A DNA stretch of 64,000 nucleotides from COMBO-56-21 sp963705355 (GCA_963705355.1 OY970070.1:496001-560000); one strand, 5' to 3'. Numbered from the stretch's first letter, positions 32,746 to 41,359 are shown. Notes: a model not told the origin generated them from the letters alone. Program-made: numbers and translations.

Positions 32746-34356
32746 CTACGCGACGCTCGGCTTGTGCCTTAGGACCAGGCCGGCCCGCTCCTTCGTGTGA
32801 TCTCCGTTCTCGATCGTCACTGCCCCGTTGACGATAACGCAAGAGATTCCCTCAGGGTACCGATGGGGGTCCTCGAATGTAGCAACGTCGCGTATTCTGA
32901 GAGGATCGAACAACACTAGGTCCGCTGCCATGCCTTTCGCGAGGATGCCCCTGTCTTGGAGCCCCATCCGCTGTGCTGGCCACGAGGTCATCTTGCGAAT
33001 CATCTCCTCGAGCGGGACCAGCCTCATGTCGATCGAGTAGCGCCTGATCGCCCTCGGAAACGTACCGTAGTACCTAGGGTGGGTCATGCTCTCGCCCAAC
33101 GGACCGTAGGGGGCCACCGCCTCGCCGTCAGAGGCTATTGCAGCCAACGGGTGGCTCACGACTTTGGCCACATCGTCCTCTGACATGTCGTGGAACACCG
33201 CCGAGGTCTGCAGTTGCTCATCATGTATTATGCGCAGAGCCAGCTCGGCCGGGTCCGCGCTCAGCTCGGAAGCGATCTGCGCCAGCGATCTGTTCTCAAA
33301 TCGCCTGTACGCATCGGTCCTCAGTCCGACCACGTTGATGTTCTCCCATCCAGTATCGGAGATTGGGTCTTCCGCAGGATTACTGGGCGAATCGAGCTCA
33401 GCGATGATGCGCTTCCTCAGTTCCGGGTTCTCGAGGCGAGCGAGGATAGCAGCCTTACCGCCCTCTCTAGCCCAAGATGGCATGATGGAATCGAGGTAGG
33501 TGAACGATGCTGTGTACGGATAGACATCAAACGCAACATCGATACCTGTGGCCCTCGCCTCCTCGACCATTCTCATGGTTCGCTCGATGCTGCCCCAAGC
33601 GGACTTACCGCAGGCCTTGTGGTGCGATATCTGGACCCTCGAGTGCGCCTCTCTGCCTATCCTGATGGCCTCCTCCACGGCGCTGACCAAGGACCGTCCC
33701 TCGCCTCTGATGTGCGAGGTGTAGAATCCGCCCAGAGAAGCCGATGTCGAGGCCAAAGCGATCAGTTCTTGTGTCGTTAGGTAGCAGCAAGGAGCATAGA
33801 TCAGGCCCGAGGACAGCCCGAATGCGCCCTGGACCATTGCTTCCGCGAGCAGCTGTTTCATCTGCTCGAGTTGCTCTTCGTTCGGTCTGGCATCCGAGGA
33901 TCCGATCACGCATTGCCTGAGATTGCCCGCACCGACAAGCGAGGCCACGTTCACCGAGGTTCGCAGATTGGAGAGCCTCAGAAGATACTCGTCCATGGTC
34001 GTCCAATCAAATTTGACCTCAGGAACGCCCAAAGACGCCAGAAGCTCTTCCCGGGCAGCCCCGATTGCGGGCGCTGGTGAGCTGCCGCAGTTCCCCACAA
34101 GCTCAGTGGTCACTCCTTGTCTTATCTTGCTCTCGGCGAGGGGATTCTGCAGAAGGTGGAACTCGGAATGGGAATGGATGTCGATGAAGCCCGGGCAGAC
34201 GACCATTCCATCAGCGTCGATCGTCATCGAGGCCTTTGCTTCCGAGTGCTTGTACAGCCCGGCGATCTTGATTCCATCTATCGCGACGTCCAGAGGCTTC
34301 CCAGGTGACCCTGTGCCGTCGATTACTGTGCCGTTTCTGATGAGTATGTCGTGCAA
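32746..34356 (-). CDS. N-acyl-D-amino-acid deacylase (D-aminoacylase), 536 aa
   Basis: This amidohydrolase cleaves N-acyl-D-amino acids. It begins ILIRNGTVIDGTGSPGKPLDVAI and has the metal-binding HSHSEFHLL at about residue 61, the GVTTELVGNCGSSPAP block with the family's bridging Cys, HIRGEGRSL, ISHHKACGKSAW and the terminal SDGEAVAPYGPL plus RYYGTFPRAIRRY typical of D-aminoacylases. The C-terminal barrel cap (KGMAADLVLFDPLRIRD) is complete. It is convergent with the M20 gene (2-base gap) and divergent from dapF, extending the D-amino-acid/peptide theme of this locus. Confidence 0.92.
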   Translation of the reverse strand: MHDILIRNGTVIDGTGSPGKPLDVAIDGIKIAGLYKHSEAKASMTIDADGMVVCPGFIDIHSHSEFHLLQNPLAESKIRQGVTTELVGNCGSSPAPAIGAAREELLASLGVPEVKFDWTTMDEYLLRLSNLRTSVNVASLVGAGNLRQCVIGSSDARPNEEQLEQMKQLLAEAMVQGAFGLSSGLIYAPCCYLTTQELIALASTSASLGGFYTSHIRGEGRSLVSAVEEAIRIGREAHSRVQISHHKACGKSAWGSIERTMRMVEEARATGIDVAFDVYPYTASFTYLDSIMPSWAREGGKAAILARLENPELRKRIIAELDSPSNPAEDPISDTGWENINVVGLRTDAYRRFENRSLAQIASELSADPAELALRIIHDEQLQTSAVFHDMSEDDVAKVVSHPLAAIASDGEAVAPYGPLGESMTHPRYYGTFPRAIRRYSIDMRLVPLEEMIRKMTSWPAQRMGLQDRGILAKGMAADLVLFDPLRIRDVATFEDPHRYPEGISCVIVNGAVTIENGDHTKERAGLVLRHKPSVA

Positions 34357-34456
34357 TCCCTTTGACCCCTAACTGAGCGATGACCAACTGGCGTGGCGCG
34401 GATGAATCCCACCATGCTTATTTAATCATTCTTCAGACAGACCGTGACGCAATCAC

Positions 34457-34466
34457 GATTATATCC
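34457..34466 (+). promoter_or_regulatory. TATA box for dapF
   Basis: GATTATATCC is centred about 28-29 bases upstream of the ATG at 34490, predicting a leaderless or nearly leaderless message. Confidence 0.5.
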
Positions 34467-34489
34467 TGTCGTGCCATCAAGGTACTGAG

Positions 34490-35350
34490 ATGAAATACGA
34501 CATCAAGTTCGTCAAGTACCAAGGCTGCGGAAACGACTTCATAATCAAAGACGAGATGGAAGGCAAGGCAACTCCTGACTCGGACAGAAGCAAGCTCGCC
34601 AGAAAACTGTGCGACAGACACTTCAAGATAGGAGCTGACGGGGTCATATTCATCGAACGAGCAAGGGGCGTGGATGCTTCCATGAGGCTCTTCGAGCCTG
34701 CGGGAAATGAGGCCGATATGTGTGGCAACGGCATCCGCTGCGTGGCGTCGTACCTCACTGACAAACTCGACAAATCGGAGGTCGACATCCTGACCAGGGA
34801 TGGCGTGAAGCACATCGTCAGAAAGGGCGATTCCTTCACTGTGGACATGGGCCTGGTCAGGACGCAGAGGAAGGATTTGAAGGACTACATTTCAGACAGG
34901 GGGAAAGCTGGCGACTCGATGATGACACTCGAAGTCGTTGCTGGGAGGAGAGTCCTCCGAGGTTCCCTGGTCAACTCTGGAGAACCTCACTTCGTCATGA
35001 GAACCGCAGATATGTCATCGCTGGCCGTCCGTGACATAGGGGACAAGGTCAACAAGAATCTCAAGAGGTTTCCAAAAGGAGTCAATCTCAACTTCGTGCA
35101 GGTTGTCGGACCCCACGAGATATCAATCAGGACGTACGAGCGCGGAGTCTACGACGAGACGCTCGCATGTGGAACCGGTGCGACAGCTAGCGCGGCGGTC
35201 GCCCTCATGCTTGGATGGGTCAAGCCGGGCCCGGTCAACGTGAAGGCCCGCGGCGGCCGGCTCAGGATTGAGATTGACGGAGACGGCAGGGCTCGCATGA
35301 CGGGCCCCGCGGAAATGGAGTTCGAGGGCGCGCTGAATGCCGTCGTCTGA
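34490..35350 (+). CDS. dapF: Diaminopimelate epimerase, 286 aa
   Basis: This PLP-independent racemase interconverts LL- and meso-diaminopimelate in lysine synthesis. Both catalytic cysteines are present: MCGNGIRC at Cys78 and the LACGTGATAS segment at Cys227. The N-terminal FVKYQGCGNDFII and the internal SGEPHFVM match the family, and the length is typical. No other lysine-biosynthesis gene is visible nearby. Its neighbours concern peptide and D-amino-acid use and CoA chemistry, so a role in DAP recycling from peptides is also possible. Confidence 0.93.
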   Translation: MKYDIKFVKYQGCGNDFIIKDEMEGKATPDSDRSKLARKLCDRHFKIGADGVIFIERARGVDASMRLFEPAGNEADMCGNGIRCVASYLTDKLDKSEVDILTRDGVKHIVRKGDSFTVDMGLVRTQRKDLKDYISDRGKAGDSMMTLEVVAGRRVLRGSLVNSGEPHFVMRTADMSSLAVRDIGDKVNKNLKRFPKGVNLNFVQVVGPHEISIRTYERGVYDETLACGTGATASAAVALMLGWVKPGPVNVKARGGRLRIEIDGDGRARMTGPAEMEFEGALNAVV

Positions 35351-35359
35351 AAGCCCTGG

Positions 35360-36709
35360 CTAGGCCCTCATCTTCTTCAGGACTTCCTCGGCCACTTTCA
35401 ACGTCTGGTCGACATCCTTGTCCGAGTGCTCGGTGCATGTGTAGAACGGTTTGTCCGGGTGGAAGTGCAGGCCTCGGGCAAGCATCCCGAAGTCCAGCTT
35501 CTGCCTGAGCTTGGCATCGCACGTGGCCGCGTCTCTGTAGTCGGCGACCTTTCCTTTGGTGAAAACTAGGTTGAACGTCGAGCCAGGGCCGATCGCCTTC
35601 GCGTCGTAGCCCATTCTGCCGAACAGGTCGTCGAAGCCGTTTCTAAGCTTGTCGGATATCCTGTTCAGATAAGGATAGGTCTTCGGCTCCTCGAGCACAT
35701 CCAAGGTCGCCATGCCTGCGGCTAGGACCGTCGGATGGCCGTTGAAGGTTCCGCCGTGGAACACCCTCTCGTCCTTCGCGCGCGAGACCGGGTTGACCAT
35801 GTCCATGATCTCCCTCTTGCCCATGAACGCCCCGCAGGGGAACCCTCCGCCTATGATCTTGCCCAAGCATATCATGTCCGGGTCGATGCCGTACACGGTC
35901 GCGGCTGCTCCGTACCTCTCCATCCTGAACCCGGACATCACTTCGTCGAAGATGAGTATGATACCCAGCTCCCTCGTCGTCTCCCTGACGGCCTTGAGGA
36001 ATTCCAAATCCGGCACGACGAATCCTCTCTGCACGGGCTCCATGATCAGAGCTGCGAGGTCATTCTTGTGTGCCTTCAGTAGCCGCACGGTGTTCTCGAT
36101 GTCGTTGTACGGCAGCACTTGGACGTTCTGGATCACGATCTGAGACGTGCCATATGAGCCCGAGACAGTCTGGGGAGCCACTCTTGGGCCTGCCGCATCC
36201 TTCGACGGTGTCAAGCTTACCAAGACCTCGTCGTAGCATCCGTGGTACGCGCCCTCGAACTTGGCGATCCGCGATTTCTTCCTTGCGCCCTTGGCGACTC
36301 GGAGAGTGTGCATGGTCGCCTCCAGCCCGGAGTTGGTAAATCTGACGGCATCGGCGAACGGAAAGATCTTCTTCAGACGTTCCGCCATCCTGGCCTCGAG
36401 CTCGTGCGGAGCTCCGAATATCTGAGTGCCGTCCCTGTCGAGCTGTCCCTTGACTGCTTCGATCACTCTGGGGTGTGCGTGGCCCAAGATGAGCGGGCCG
36501 AAACACAGCATGTAATCGATGTAGTCGTTTCCGTCGAGGTCCCAAACGTGCGAACCCTTGGCCTTTTTCAGATATACGGGGTATGGCGGGTAGAACTTCA
36601 CGTTTCCCGTCACGCCGCCGGGGAGGTGCCTGGAGGCGACCTCGAACCACTCAGCGCTCTTCTTGGTCTTGGCCCTGTACTCGGCGACCGGGTCGAATCC
36701 TGCGCACAC
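35360..36709 (-). CDS. Class III aminotransferase (glutamate-1-semialdehyde aminomutase-like), 449 aa
   Basis: The protein is a fold-type I PLP enzyme: LPGGVTGNVKFYPPYPVYLKKAKGS, GHAHPRVIEAVKGQL, FTNSGLEATMHTLRVAKG, YHGCYDEV, LIFDEVMSGFRM, and the PLP lysine in CLGKIIGGGFPCGAF. It resembles GSA aminomutase, but there is no heme gene nearby and it ends an operon of thiolase, CoA-transferase and related genes. A characterised acyl-CoA beta-transaminase (3-aminobutyryl-CoA aminotransferase) from lysine fermentation belongs to this superfamily and was once annotated the same way. I infer a similar amino-acyl-CoA substrate, with moderate confidence. Confidence 0.88.
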   Translation of the reverse strand: MCAGFDPVAEYRAKTKKSAEWFEVASRHLPGGVTGNVKFYPPYPVYLKKAKGSHVWDLDGNDYIDYMLCFGPLILGHAHPRVIEAVKGQLDRDGTQIFGAPHELEARMAERLKKIFPFADAVRFTNSGLEATMHTLRVAKGARKKSRIAKFEGAYHGCYDEVLVSLTPSKDAAGPRVAPQTVSGSYGTSQIVIQNVQVLPYNDIENTVRLLKAHKNDLAALIMEPVQRGFVVPDLEFLKAVRETTRELGIILIFDEVMSGFRMERYGAAATVYGIDPDMICLGKIIGGGFPCGAFMGKREIMDMVNPVSRAKDERVFHGGTFNGHPTVLAAGMATLDVLEEPKTYPYLNRISDKLRNGFDDLFGRMGYDAKAIGPGSTFNLVFTKGKVADYRDAATCDAKLRQKLDFGMLARGLHFHPDKPFYTCTEHSDKDVDQTLKVAEEVLKKMRA

Positions 36710-36715
36710 CTGACA

Positions 36716-37477
36716 TCACCCCAGGTACATGCGCTTGGGGTCCAGCGACCGGAGGGTCGCGATCTCCTTCTCGGTCGGCGCAGGAGTCTGCTCCAGCGTC
36801 TCCGAGACCTTGAGCTTCCACGGCGTGTTCTCCTGGACCTTTTCGACGGTCACGCCCGGATGCAACGACACCAGGGTCATCTCACCCGTCGTCTCGTCGA
36901 ACTTCATCGTGCAAAGGTTCGTGATGACAGCATACGGGCCTCCGCCCTGGAGCTTCAGCTGCTTCCACTTCTCCTTTCCGCCCACGAACCCGGGGCTGGT
37001 CAGGAAGTCGACCTTCTCCACGAACCGCCTTTTCTCGTGCGGGGTTATGACGATGATCTTCTTGACATTGGAGGCGATGTCGCAGGCACCGCCGCTCCCG
37101 GGCAGTCTGACCTTCGGGGTCTTGTACTGGCCGATGACGGTGGAGTTGATGTTCCCCCACTTGTCTATCTGAGCGCCGCCCAGGAAGCCCACATCTATCC
37201 TTCCGCCCTGGAGATAGTATGCGAACTGCTCGTACATCGAGCAGATGCTCTTGGCGCCCGTGACTAGACAAGGGTCACCGATGGAGAGCGGCATCCGGGT
37301 CGGATTGGAACCGACCGCGCCCGACTCGTAGACCATGTTGAGGTTTGGGGCTTGGAGCTTCTTCGCCAGATTGGCCGCGAGATTCGGAATCCCGACGCCC
37401 ACAAGGACCGATTCCTTGTCCCTGAGCTCTCGCGCGGCAACTACCACCATCAGTTCGCTTGGCGTGACATCGGTCAT
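36716..37477 (-). CDS. CoA-transferase subunit B (glutaconate/3-oxoacid type), 253 aa
   Basis: This is the beta subunit of a family I CoA-transferase. It shows the VGVGIPNLAANLAKKL helix, NMVYESGAVGSNP containing the E-S-G catalytic glutamate motif, GFLGGAQIDKWGNINSTVIG and PGSGGACDIASNVKKIIV. The ATG at 37477 (MTDVTPSEL) is preferred because a GAGGGGGTGAAGAAG ribosome binding site precedes it; the longer frame overlaps the alpha-subunit gene. The acyl substrate is not identifiable from sequence. It pairs with the upstream alpha subunit. Confidence 0.92.
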   Translation of the reverse strand: MTDVTPSELMVVVAARELRDKESVLVGVGIPNLAANLAKKLQAPNLNMVYESGAVGSNPTRMPLSIGDPCLVTGAKSICSMYEQFAYYLQGGRIDVGFLGGAQIDKWGNINSTVIGQYKTPKVRLPGSGGACDIASNVKKIIVITPHEKRRFVEKVDFLTSPGFVGGKEKWKQLKLQGGGPYAVITNLCTMKFDETTGEMTLVSLHPGVTVEKVQENTPWKLKVSETLEQTPAPTEKEIATLRSLDPKRMYLG

Positions 37478-37490
37478 CTTCTTCACCCCC

Positions 37491-38408
37491 TCACAAAGCC
37501 CCATAGTCGACAGGCGTGCAGTACGCCGCCTTCGGCTTCAGCTTGAGTATCTTCTCAGCCGACATCTTCTTCATGTACTCCGTCCTGTTCTCGACCCCGT
37601 AGACCCACTCGTCCATGTACTTCATCGTGGTGTCGTGCTCCTTGGTGATCTCGTCCCACTGCATGTAGAACTCGTTATCCCTGTCGTAGTATCCCTGAGT
37701 ATATGACGGGTGCGCGCACCACGGCTCGTGCACGACTGCGTGCACGACGAAGTCCGGGATTAGCGTCCTGTTGGGGTCGGACCTTATGACCGACTCGTCG
37801 ACGATCTCCTCTGCGCTCACGATCACCTTCTTCGCGGCGAACGCGGCATCCTTCTGCTCGCCTATGATGCCCCATACGTGCGAGTTGCCGCTGGCGTCGC
37901 ATCTCTGGACGTGCACGACTGCCAGGTCCGGTTTCAGAGGCGGGACGACGGATACTTCGTCCCCGGAGTACGGGTCCTTGATTGTCTTCATGTTGGAGTT
38001 GAACGGGGGAAGATCGGAGCCGAGGTTTGTGCGCATTGGCAGGAACGGCATGTTCGTCGCTCCCGCGAACAACCTTCCGGACAGCCCGAAGTGCGTGTAC
38101 TCCTCGATCTCTAGGGGCTTCGGCTGGCCCTTCTCCAGGGCCCTTCTGAAGCATCTGAGCGAGCCCACGCCCGGGTTGCCGGCGTAGCTGAACACGAGCT
38201 TTTTCGCGCAGCCTGCAGCGATCATCTGGTCGTATATTATGTCTGGCGTCGCCCTGCAGAGTGTCAGATCCTTCCTCTTCTGTCTGATGATCTCATGTCC
38301 TGCCGCGAACGGGATCATGTGCGTGAATCCCGCGAGGTAGATCGTTTCTCCGTCGTTCACGAACTTCGACACTGCCTCCTTCATCGTCATCATCTTTCCG
38401 AGGTCCAT
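37491..38408 (-). CDS. CoA-transferase subunit A (glutaconate CoA-transferase-like), 305 aa
   Basis: The alpha subunit begins LGKMMTMKEAVSKFVNDGETIYLAGFTHMIPFAAGHEIIRQ, the glycine-turn region typical of these proteins, followed by PDIIYDQMIAAG, FSYAGNPGVGSLRCFRRAL and DLAVVHVQRCDASGNSHVWG. The C-terminal part (EPWCAHPSYTQGYYDRDNEFYMQWDEITK) is characteristic of glutaconate-type rather than succinyl-CoA:acetoacetate transferases. It lies between the DUF35 gene (4-base gap) and subunit B (13-base gap), so it is certainly in the same transcript. Confidence 0.92.
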   Translation of the reverse strand: MDLGKMMTMKEAVSKFVNDGETIYLAGFTHMIPFAAGHEIIRQKRKDLTLCRATPDIIYDQMIAAGCAKKLVFSYAGNPGVGSLRCFRRALEKGQPKPLEIEEYTHFGLSGRLFAGATNMPFLPMRTNLGSDLPPFNSNMKTIKDPYSGDEVSVVPPLKPDLAVVHVQRCDASGNSHVWGIIGEQKDAAFAAKKVIVSAEEIVDESVIRSDPNRTLIPDFVVHAVVHEPWCAHPSYTQGYYDRDNEFYMQWDEITKEHDTTMKYMDEWVYGVENRTEYMKKMSAEKILKLKPKAAYCTPVDYGAL

Positions 38409-38412
38409 TCTC

Positions 38413-38838
38413 TCACTTCCCTTCTGTGGCCGGAACGAACTTGAACCCGTACCTGATCACATCTTCCTCGCTGTAGATCTTCCTCAACTCGGTCTTGACG
38501 GGCATGCCAATCTTGACATCCTTCGGGTCGACGTCGGCTATCTGACCTATGACCTTCGGGCCCTCGTCGAACTCGACTATCGCCACTGGATACTGGCCCC
38601 CAGCCTTCTCCTGATCGGCAAACTCCGGAGGAGCCCCGCCTGCGCTTATCAGGACAAACGTGTGGACCTTTCCGCGGCCGCTTAGCTGGACCTCGTCGAA
38701 CTCGGATGATACGTTGCAGTACTTGCACACGCCCTTCGGCGGGAAGTTGATGTGCCCGCATTTCTTGCACTTCTGGCCGACGAGCCTGTAGCGCTGAGGT
38801 ATGGTCCTCCAATACATCGGTATCGAGACATGTGCCAT
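38413..38838 (-). CDS. DUF35 OB-fold/zinc-ribbon scaffold protein, 141 aa
   Basis: The N-terminal rubredoxin-like zinc ribbon has CKKCGHINFPPKGVCKYC near residues 24-41, followed by the OB domain (VHTFVLIS, YPVAIVEFDEGPKVIGQIADVD). In archaea this protein holds acetoacetyl-CoA thiolase and HMG-CoA synthase in one complex, passing acetoacetyl-CoA between them. Here it lies downstream of a thiolase and an HMG-CoA-synthase-like protein lacking its catalytic residues, so the complex may do something else. Confidence 0.92.
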   Translation of the reverse strand: MAHVSIPMYWRTIPQRYRLVGQKCKKCGHINFPPKGVCKYCNVSSEFDEVQLSGRGKVHTFVLISAGGAPPEFADQEKAGGQYPVAIVEFDEGPKVIGQIADVDPKDVKIGMPVKTELRKIYSEEDVIRYGFKFVPATEGK

Positions 38839-38849
38839 TTCATCTCACC

Positions 38850-39875
38850 TCACACGATCGCTCCTTTGATCTTGAGATACTTGACATAGTCGATGTACTC
38901 CTTCCTGTCCACCTCGGCCTGGAACCTCGGCACGGCCTTTCTGTCCCCGACCACCTTGAAGCTCAGAGCATCGCTCCCCGCTCCCGAGCCGTAAGAGATG
39001 ACCATGATCTTGTCCCCGACCTTGGCCGCGTCGAGAGCTGCGGCAAGGGCGACCGGAACAGACGCTGCGCCCAGGTCTCCGAGGACCTTCGAGATGAGTC
39101 CTGCCGCGAGCTGAGGGTCAGTGAAGTTCATCCTGGCGCCAACTGTCGCAGGCACCCTGGCATCCGGTTGCTGGATGACCACATGCTGGTACTCTTCAGG
39201 CTTCCGGTTGAGCTTCTTCAGAAGCGCGTTTCCAGCCTTCGTGGTGTTCGTTATCAGCGATCCCTCCGCAAACTTCTTGACGTTGATGTCGTGGAGCAGG
39301 GAATCATCTCTGGGTTTGAACCTCTCGCCAAAATACTCGCTCGCATAAGATGTGTGGCCCTCGAGCTCCGCAATCAGATTGTCGTTTGATAGCACGAATC
39401 CGGCCGAGCCGGCTCCGAGCTGGTGCTCTATGGAATCCCACATGCTCGCCTTCGGTGCATCGGCAGCTGCGACCAAAGCGTTGCCTCCAGGGTTCGCTCT
39501 CACGTGCTCGAACCCCGCGATGAGTGCTTCCGTGCCCGCTCTGGTCGAAGTCGTGTGGTCGGACGAGAATGATGTGTTCGGAATGCCAACGCTCACTAGG
39601 ACAGTCCCCGAGAGCAGTTTCTCGACGTAGGGGGCGGATGTCGAGGCGAGCGCGAACCTCGAGATCTTGTCTGGCGTCACTGGGACGGATTCCAGGGCCC
39701 TCTTCGAGACCTTGACGGCAAATGTGAGGACATCCTCGTCGAAACCCATCACGGACTTCTCGTTCACACCCGCCGCTGAGAACAAGCCCCAAGCCTTGGT
39801 GTACTCCTCCCTCTTGATCCTGAACTTCGGGATGTAGACGCCGTAACCGGAAATGCCTATGGGCACACGTCTCAC
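38850..39875 (-). CDS. HMG-CoA synthase-like protein lacking the catalytic Glu/Cys/His, 341 aa
   Basis: The overall fold and length match archaeal HMG-CoA synthase: IGISGYGVYIPKFRIKREEY at the N-terminus, AGTEALIAGFEHV, LGDLGAASVPVAL and a closing RKEYIDYVKYLKIKG. The catalytic positions differ. The family's FACKAGTEA is TSTRAGTEA here (Thr at 111 in place of the Cys), the GSES/GTES Glu is Thr79 in ALASTSAPYVEK, and the HQP His is Gln235 in IQQPDAR. It is therefore unlikely to perform the normal condensation. It overlaps the thiolase gene by four bases and is followed by DUF35. A different enzymatic or structural role is inferred. Confidence 0.85.
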   Translation of the reverse strand: MRRVPIGISGYGVYIPKFRIKREEYTKAWGLFSAAGVNEKSVMGFDEDVLTFAVKVSKRALESVPVTPDKISRFALASTSAPYVEKLLSGTVLVSVGIPNTSFSSDHTTSTRAGTEALIAGFEHVRANPGGNALVAAADAPKASMWDSIEHQLGAGSAGFVLSNDNLIAELEGHTSYASEYFGERFKPRDDSLLHDINVKKFAEGSLITNTTKAGNALLKKLNRKPEEYQHVVIQQPDARVPATVGARMNFTDPQLAAGLISKVLGDLGAASVPVALAAALDAAKVGDKIMVISYGSGAGSDALSFKVVGDRKAVPRFQAEVDRKEYIDYVKYLKIKGAIV

Positions 39876-41038
39876 CCCCTCATGATCGTGACGGCGACAG
39901 TTCCGCCCGACCCGCCAACGTTGTGTATGAGGCCGATCTCCGCGTTCTTGACCTGCCTGGCGGGCTTCTGAACCGTACCTCTCAACTGGTTGAACATCTC
40001 ATAGGCCTGGCCTGTGCCAGTGGATCCGATCGGGTGGCCCTTCGACTTCAGCCCGCCGCTCGCGTTCACGGGCTTGTCTCCGTCTATCTGCGTGTGACCC
40101 TCCTCGAGGAATTGGCCGGCCTTGCCCTTCTCGCAGAAGCCGAGGTCCTCGTAGGCGAGCAGCTCGGCGATGGTGAAGCAGTCGTGCACTTCCGCGAGTT
40201 GAATGTCCTTGGGAGCAAGCCCTGCCATCTTGTAGGCTCTCTCGCTCGCCCTCTTCGTGCCCTCAAGGGTGACGGTGCTCGCTCTGTCATGGATCGCCAG
40301 ATAGTCGCTCGAAGTCCCGAAACCTGCCACATACACTGGCGTGTCTGTGAACTGCTTCGCGATATCCGCATCGCAGACCAGCACAGCGGATGCACCGTCA
40401 GTCGTCGAGCAGCAGTCGAACAGGTTCAGGGGCGCGGCAACGATAGGTCCCTTCAGCGCCTGCTCCAAGGTGATCTCCCTTTGAAACTGTGCCTTCGGGT
40501 TCTGGGCGCCGTTCTTGTGATTCTTGACTGCCACCATCGAAAGGTGCTCGCGCTTCGTGCCGAACTCGTGCATGTGTCTCTGCGCGATTAGCGCGTAAAG
40601 TCCAGAGAATGTCGTGCCGGCCAATCTCTCGTATTCGGTGTCTCCAGAGACGCCGAGCCAGTACTTCTGCTTAGAGCCCGAGACGTCGGTCATCTTCTCG
40701 ACGCCGCCTGCGATCGCGACCTTGTGCGTGCCTGAGAGGACATCCATCACAGCCGCGACAAGAGCGTAGCCGCCCGAGGCGCACGCGTTCTCAATCCTCA
40801 TCGTGAGAATGTGGGGCAGGCCGCAGTACTCGGAGACGAGCGCGGACATGTTCCCCAGCTGAAATCCTCCGGAGCCCAGGTTGCCGATGTATGCCGCCTC
40901 GATCGTCTTCGGGTCGATGCCCTTGTCGATGCTCGCGGTCATGTCCTTGTACGCTTCGAAAAACAGTTCCTTGATGCCCTTGTCGGGGAATTCACCGTAC
41001 CTACTTTGTCCTGCTCCGACTATTGCGACTTTCTTCAT
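39872..41038 (-). CDS. Thiolase (archaeal acetyl-CoA acetyltransferase/SCP2-type), 388 aa
   Basis: This protein has the SCP2-thiolase layout: VAIVGAGQSRYGEFPDKG at the N-terminus, the nucleophile Cys86 in RIENACASGG, EVHDCFTIAELLAYEDLG with the catalytic-site His, and LKSKGHPIGSTGTGQ plus HNVGGSGGTVAV at the C-terminus. All thiolase catalytic motifs appear intact. It likely cleaves or forms a 3-oxoacyl-CoA such as acetoacetyl-CoA. It is the first gene of a six-gene minus-strand operon and is preceded by a TATA-like box. Confidence 0.92.
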   Translation of the reverse strand: MKKVAIVGAGQSRYGEFPDKGIKELFFEAYKDMTASIDKGIDPKTIEAAYIGNLGSGGFQLGNMSALVSEYCGLPHILTMRIENACASGGYALVAAVMDVLSGTHKVAIAGGVEKMTDVSGSKQKYWLGVSGDTEYERLAGTTFSGLYALIAQRHMHEFGTKREHLSMVAVKNHKNGAQNPKAQFQREITLEQALKGPIVAAPLNLFDCCSTTDGASAVLVCDADIAKQFTDTPVYVAGFGTSSDYLAIHDRASTVTLEGTKRASERAYKMAGLAPKDIQLAEVHDCFTIAELLAYEDLGFCEKGKAGQFLEEGHTQIDGDKPVNASGGLKSKGHPIGSTGTGQAYEMFNQLRGTVQKPARQVKNAEIGLIHNVGGSGGTVAVTIMRG

Positions 41039-41155
41039 CTCAACACCCGAGCGCTCGCGCCATCCGTTTCCGACGATGTTGTCTGTGTGGAAGTCCGCAG
41101 ACGCGACGGCGGAATCTGGCCGTCTGGAATTGCGTTTTCTTGAATCAGGCTTAGG

Positions 41156-41164
41156 CTATTTAAC
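41156..41164 (-). promoter_or_regulatory. TATA-like box for the thiolase operon
   Basis: On the minus strand this reads GGTTAAATAG. It lies about 120 bases before the thiolase start at 41038. Confidence 0.45.
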
Positions 41165-41253
41165 CATTGGCGATTAACACGTCCGGCAAGCAGCGGTTAG
41201 ACATTCCCCTCCGAATACCTACGCCGATTGCTTCGAGCTCTTTCCGATTTCGT

Positions 41254-41263
41254 ATTGCGCAAT
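41254..41263. promoter_or_regulatory. Palindrome in the thiolase-kamA divergent promoter (candidate operator)
   Basis: ATTGCGCAAT is a perfect 10-bp palindrome. Partly overlapping it, CCGATTGC (41224-41231) and GCAATCGG (41259-41266) form an 8-bp inverted repeat. Both lie between the two divergent TATA elements, the usual place for an archaeal regulator site. No regulator is identified. Confidence 0.3.
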
Positions 41264-41302
41264 CGGAGTTCGTAACGCAGTTGTCAGGCTGTTGAAAAGA
41301 TG

Positions 41303-41310
41303 CTAAATAG
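41303..41310 (+). promoter_or_regulatory. TATA-like box for kamA
   Basis: CTAAATAG lies about 50 bases upstream of the ATG at 41360. It falls just inside the longest open frame (ATG 41300), which argues against that longer start. Confidence 0.4.
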
Positions 41311-41359
41311 CAAGTTGGACAATGCTGAACCAGTCAGACCCCACAAGGGTGTGTATCCG

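Noticed and set aside
35360..36709. Glutamate-1-semialdehyde aminomutase (hemL) of heme synthesis
   Set aside because: Family resemblance is real, but no heme gene is nearby and the operon context is acyl-CoA metabolism; left as class III aminotransferase.
38413..41038. Thiolase-HMGCS-DUF35 as the mevalonate-pathway entry complex
   Set aside because: The gene order fits, but the HMGCS homologue lacks the catalytic Cys, Glu and His and the operon continues into CoA-transferase and aminotransferase genes, so a catabolic or novel role is favoured.
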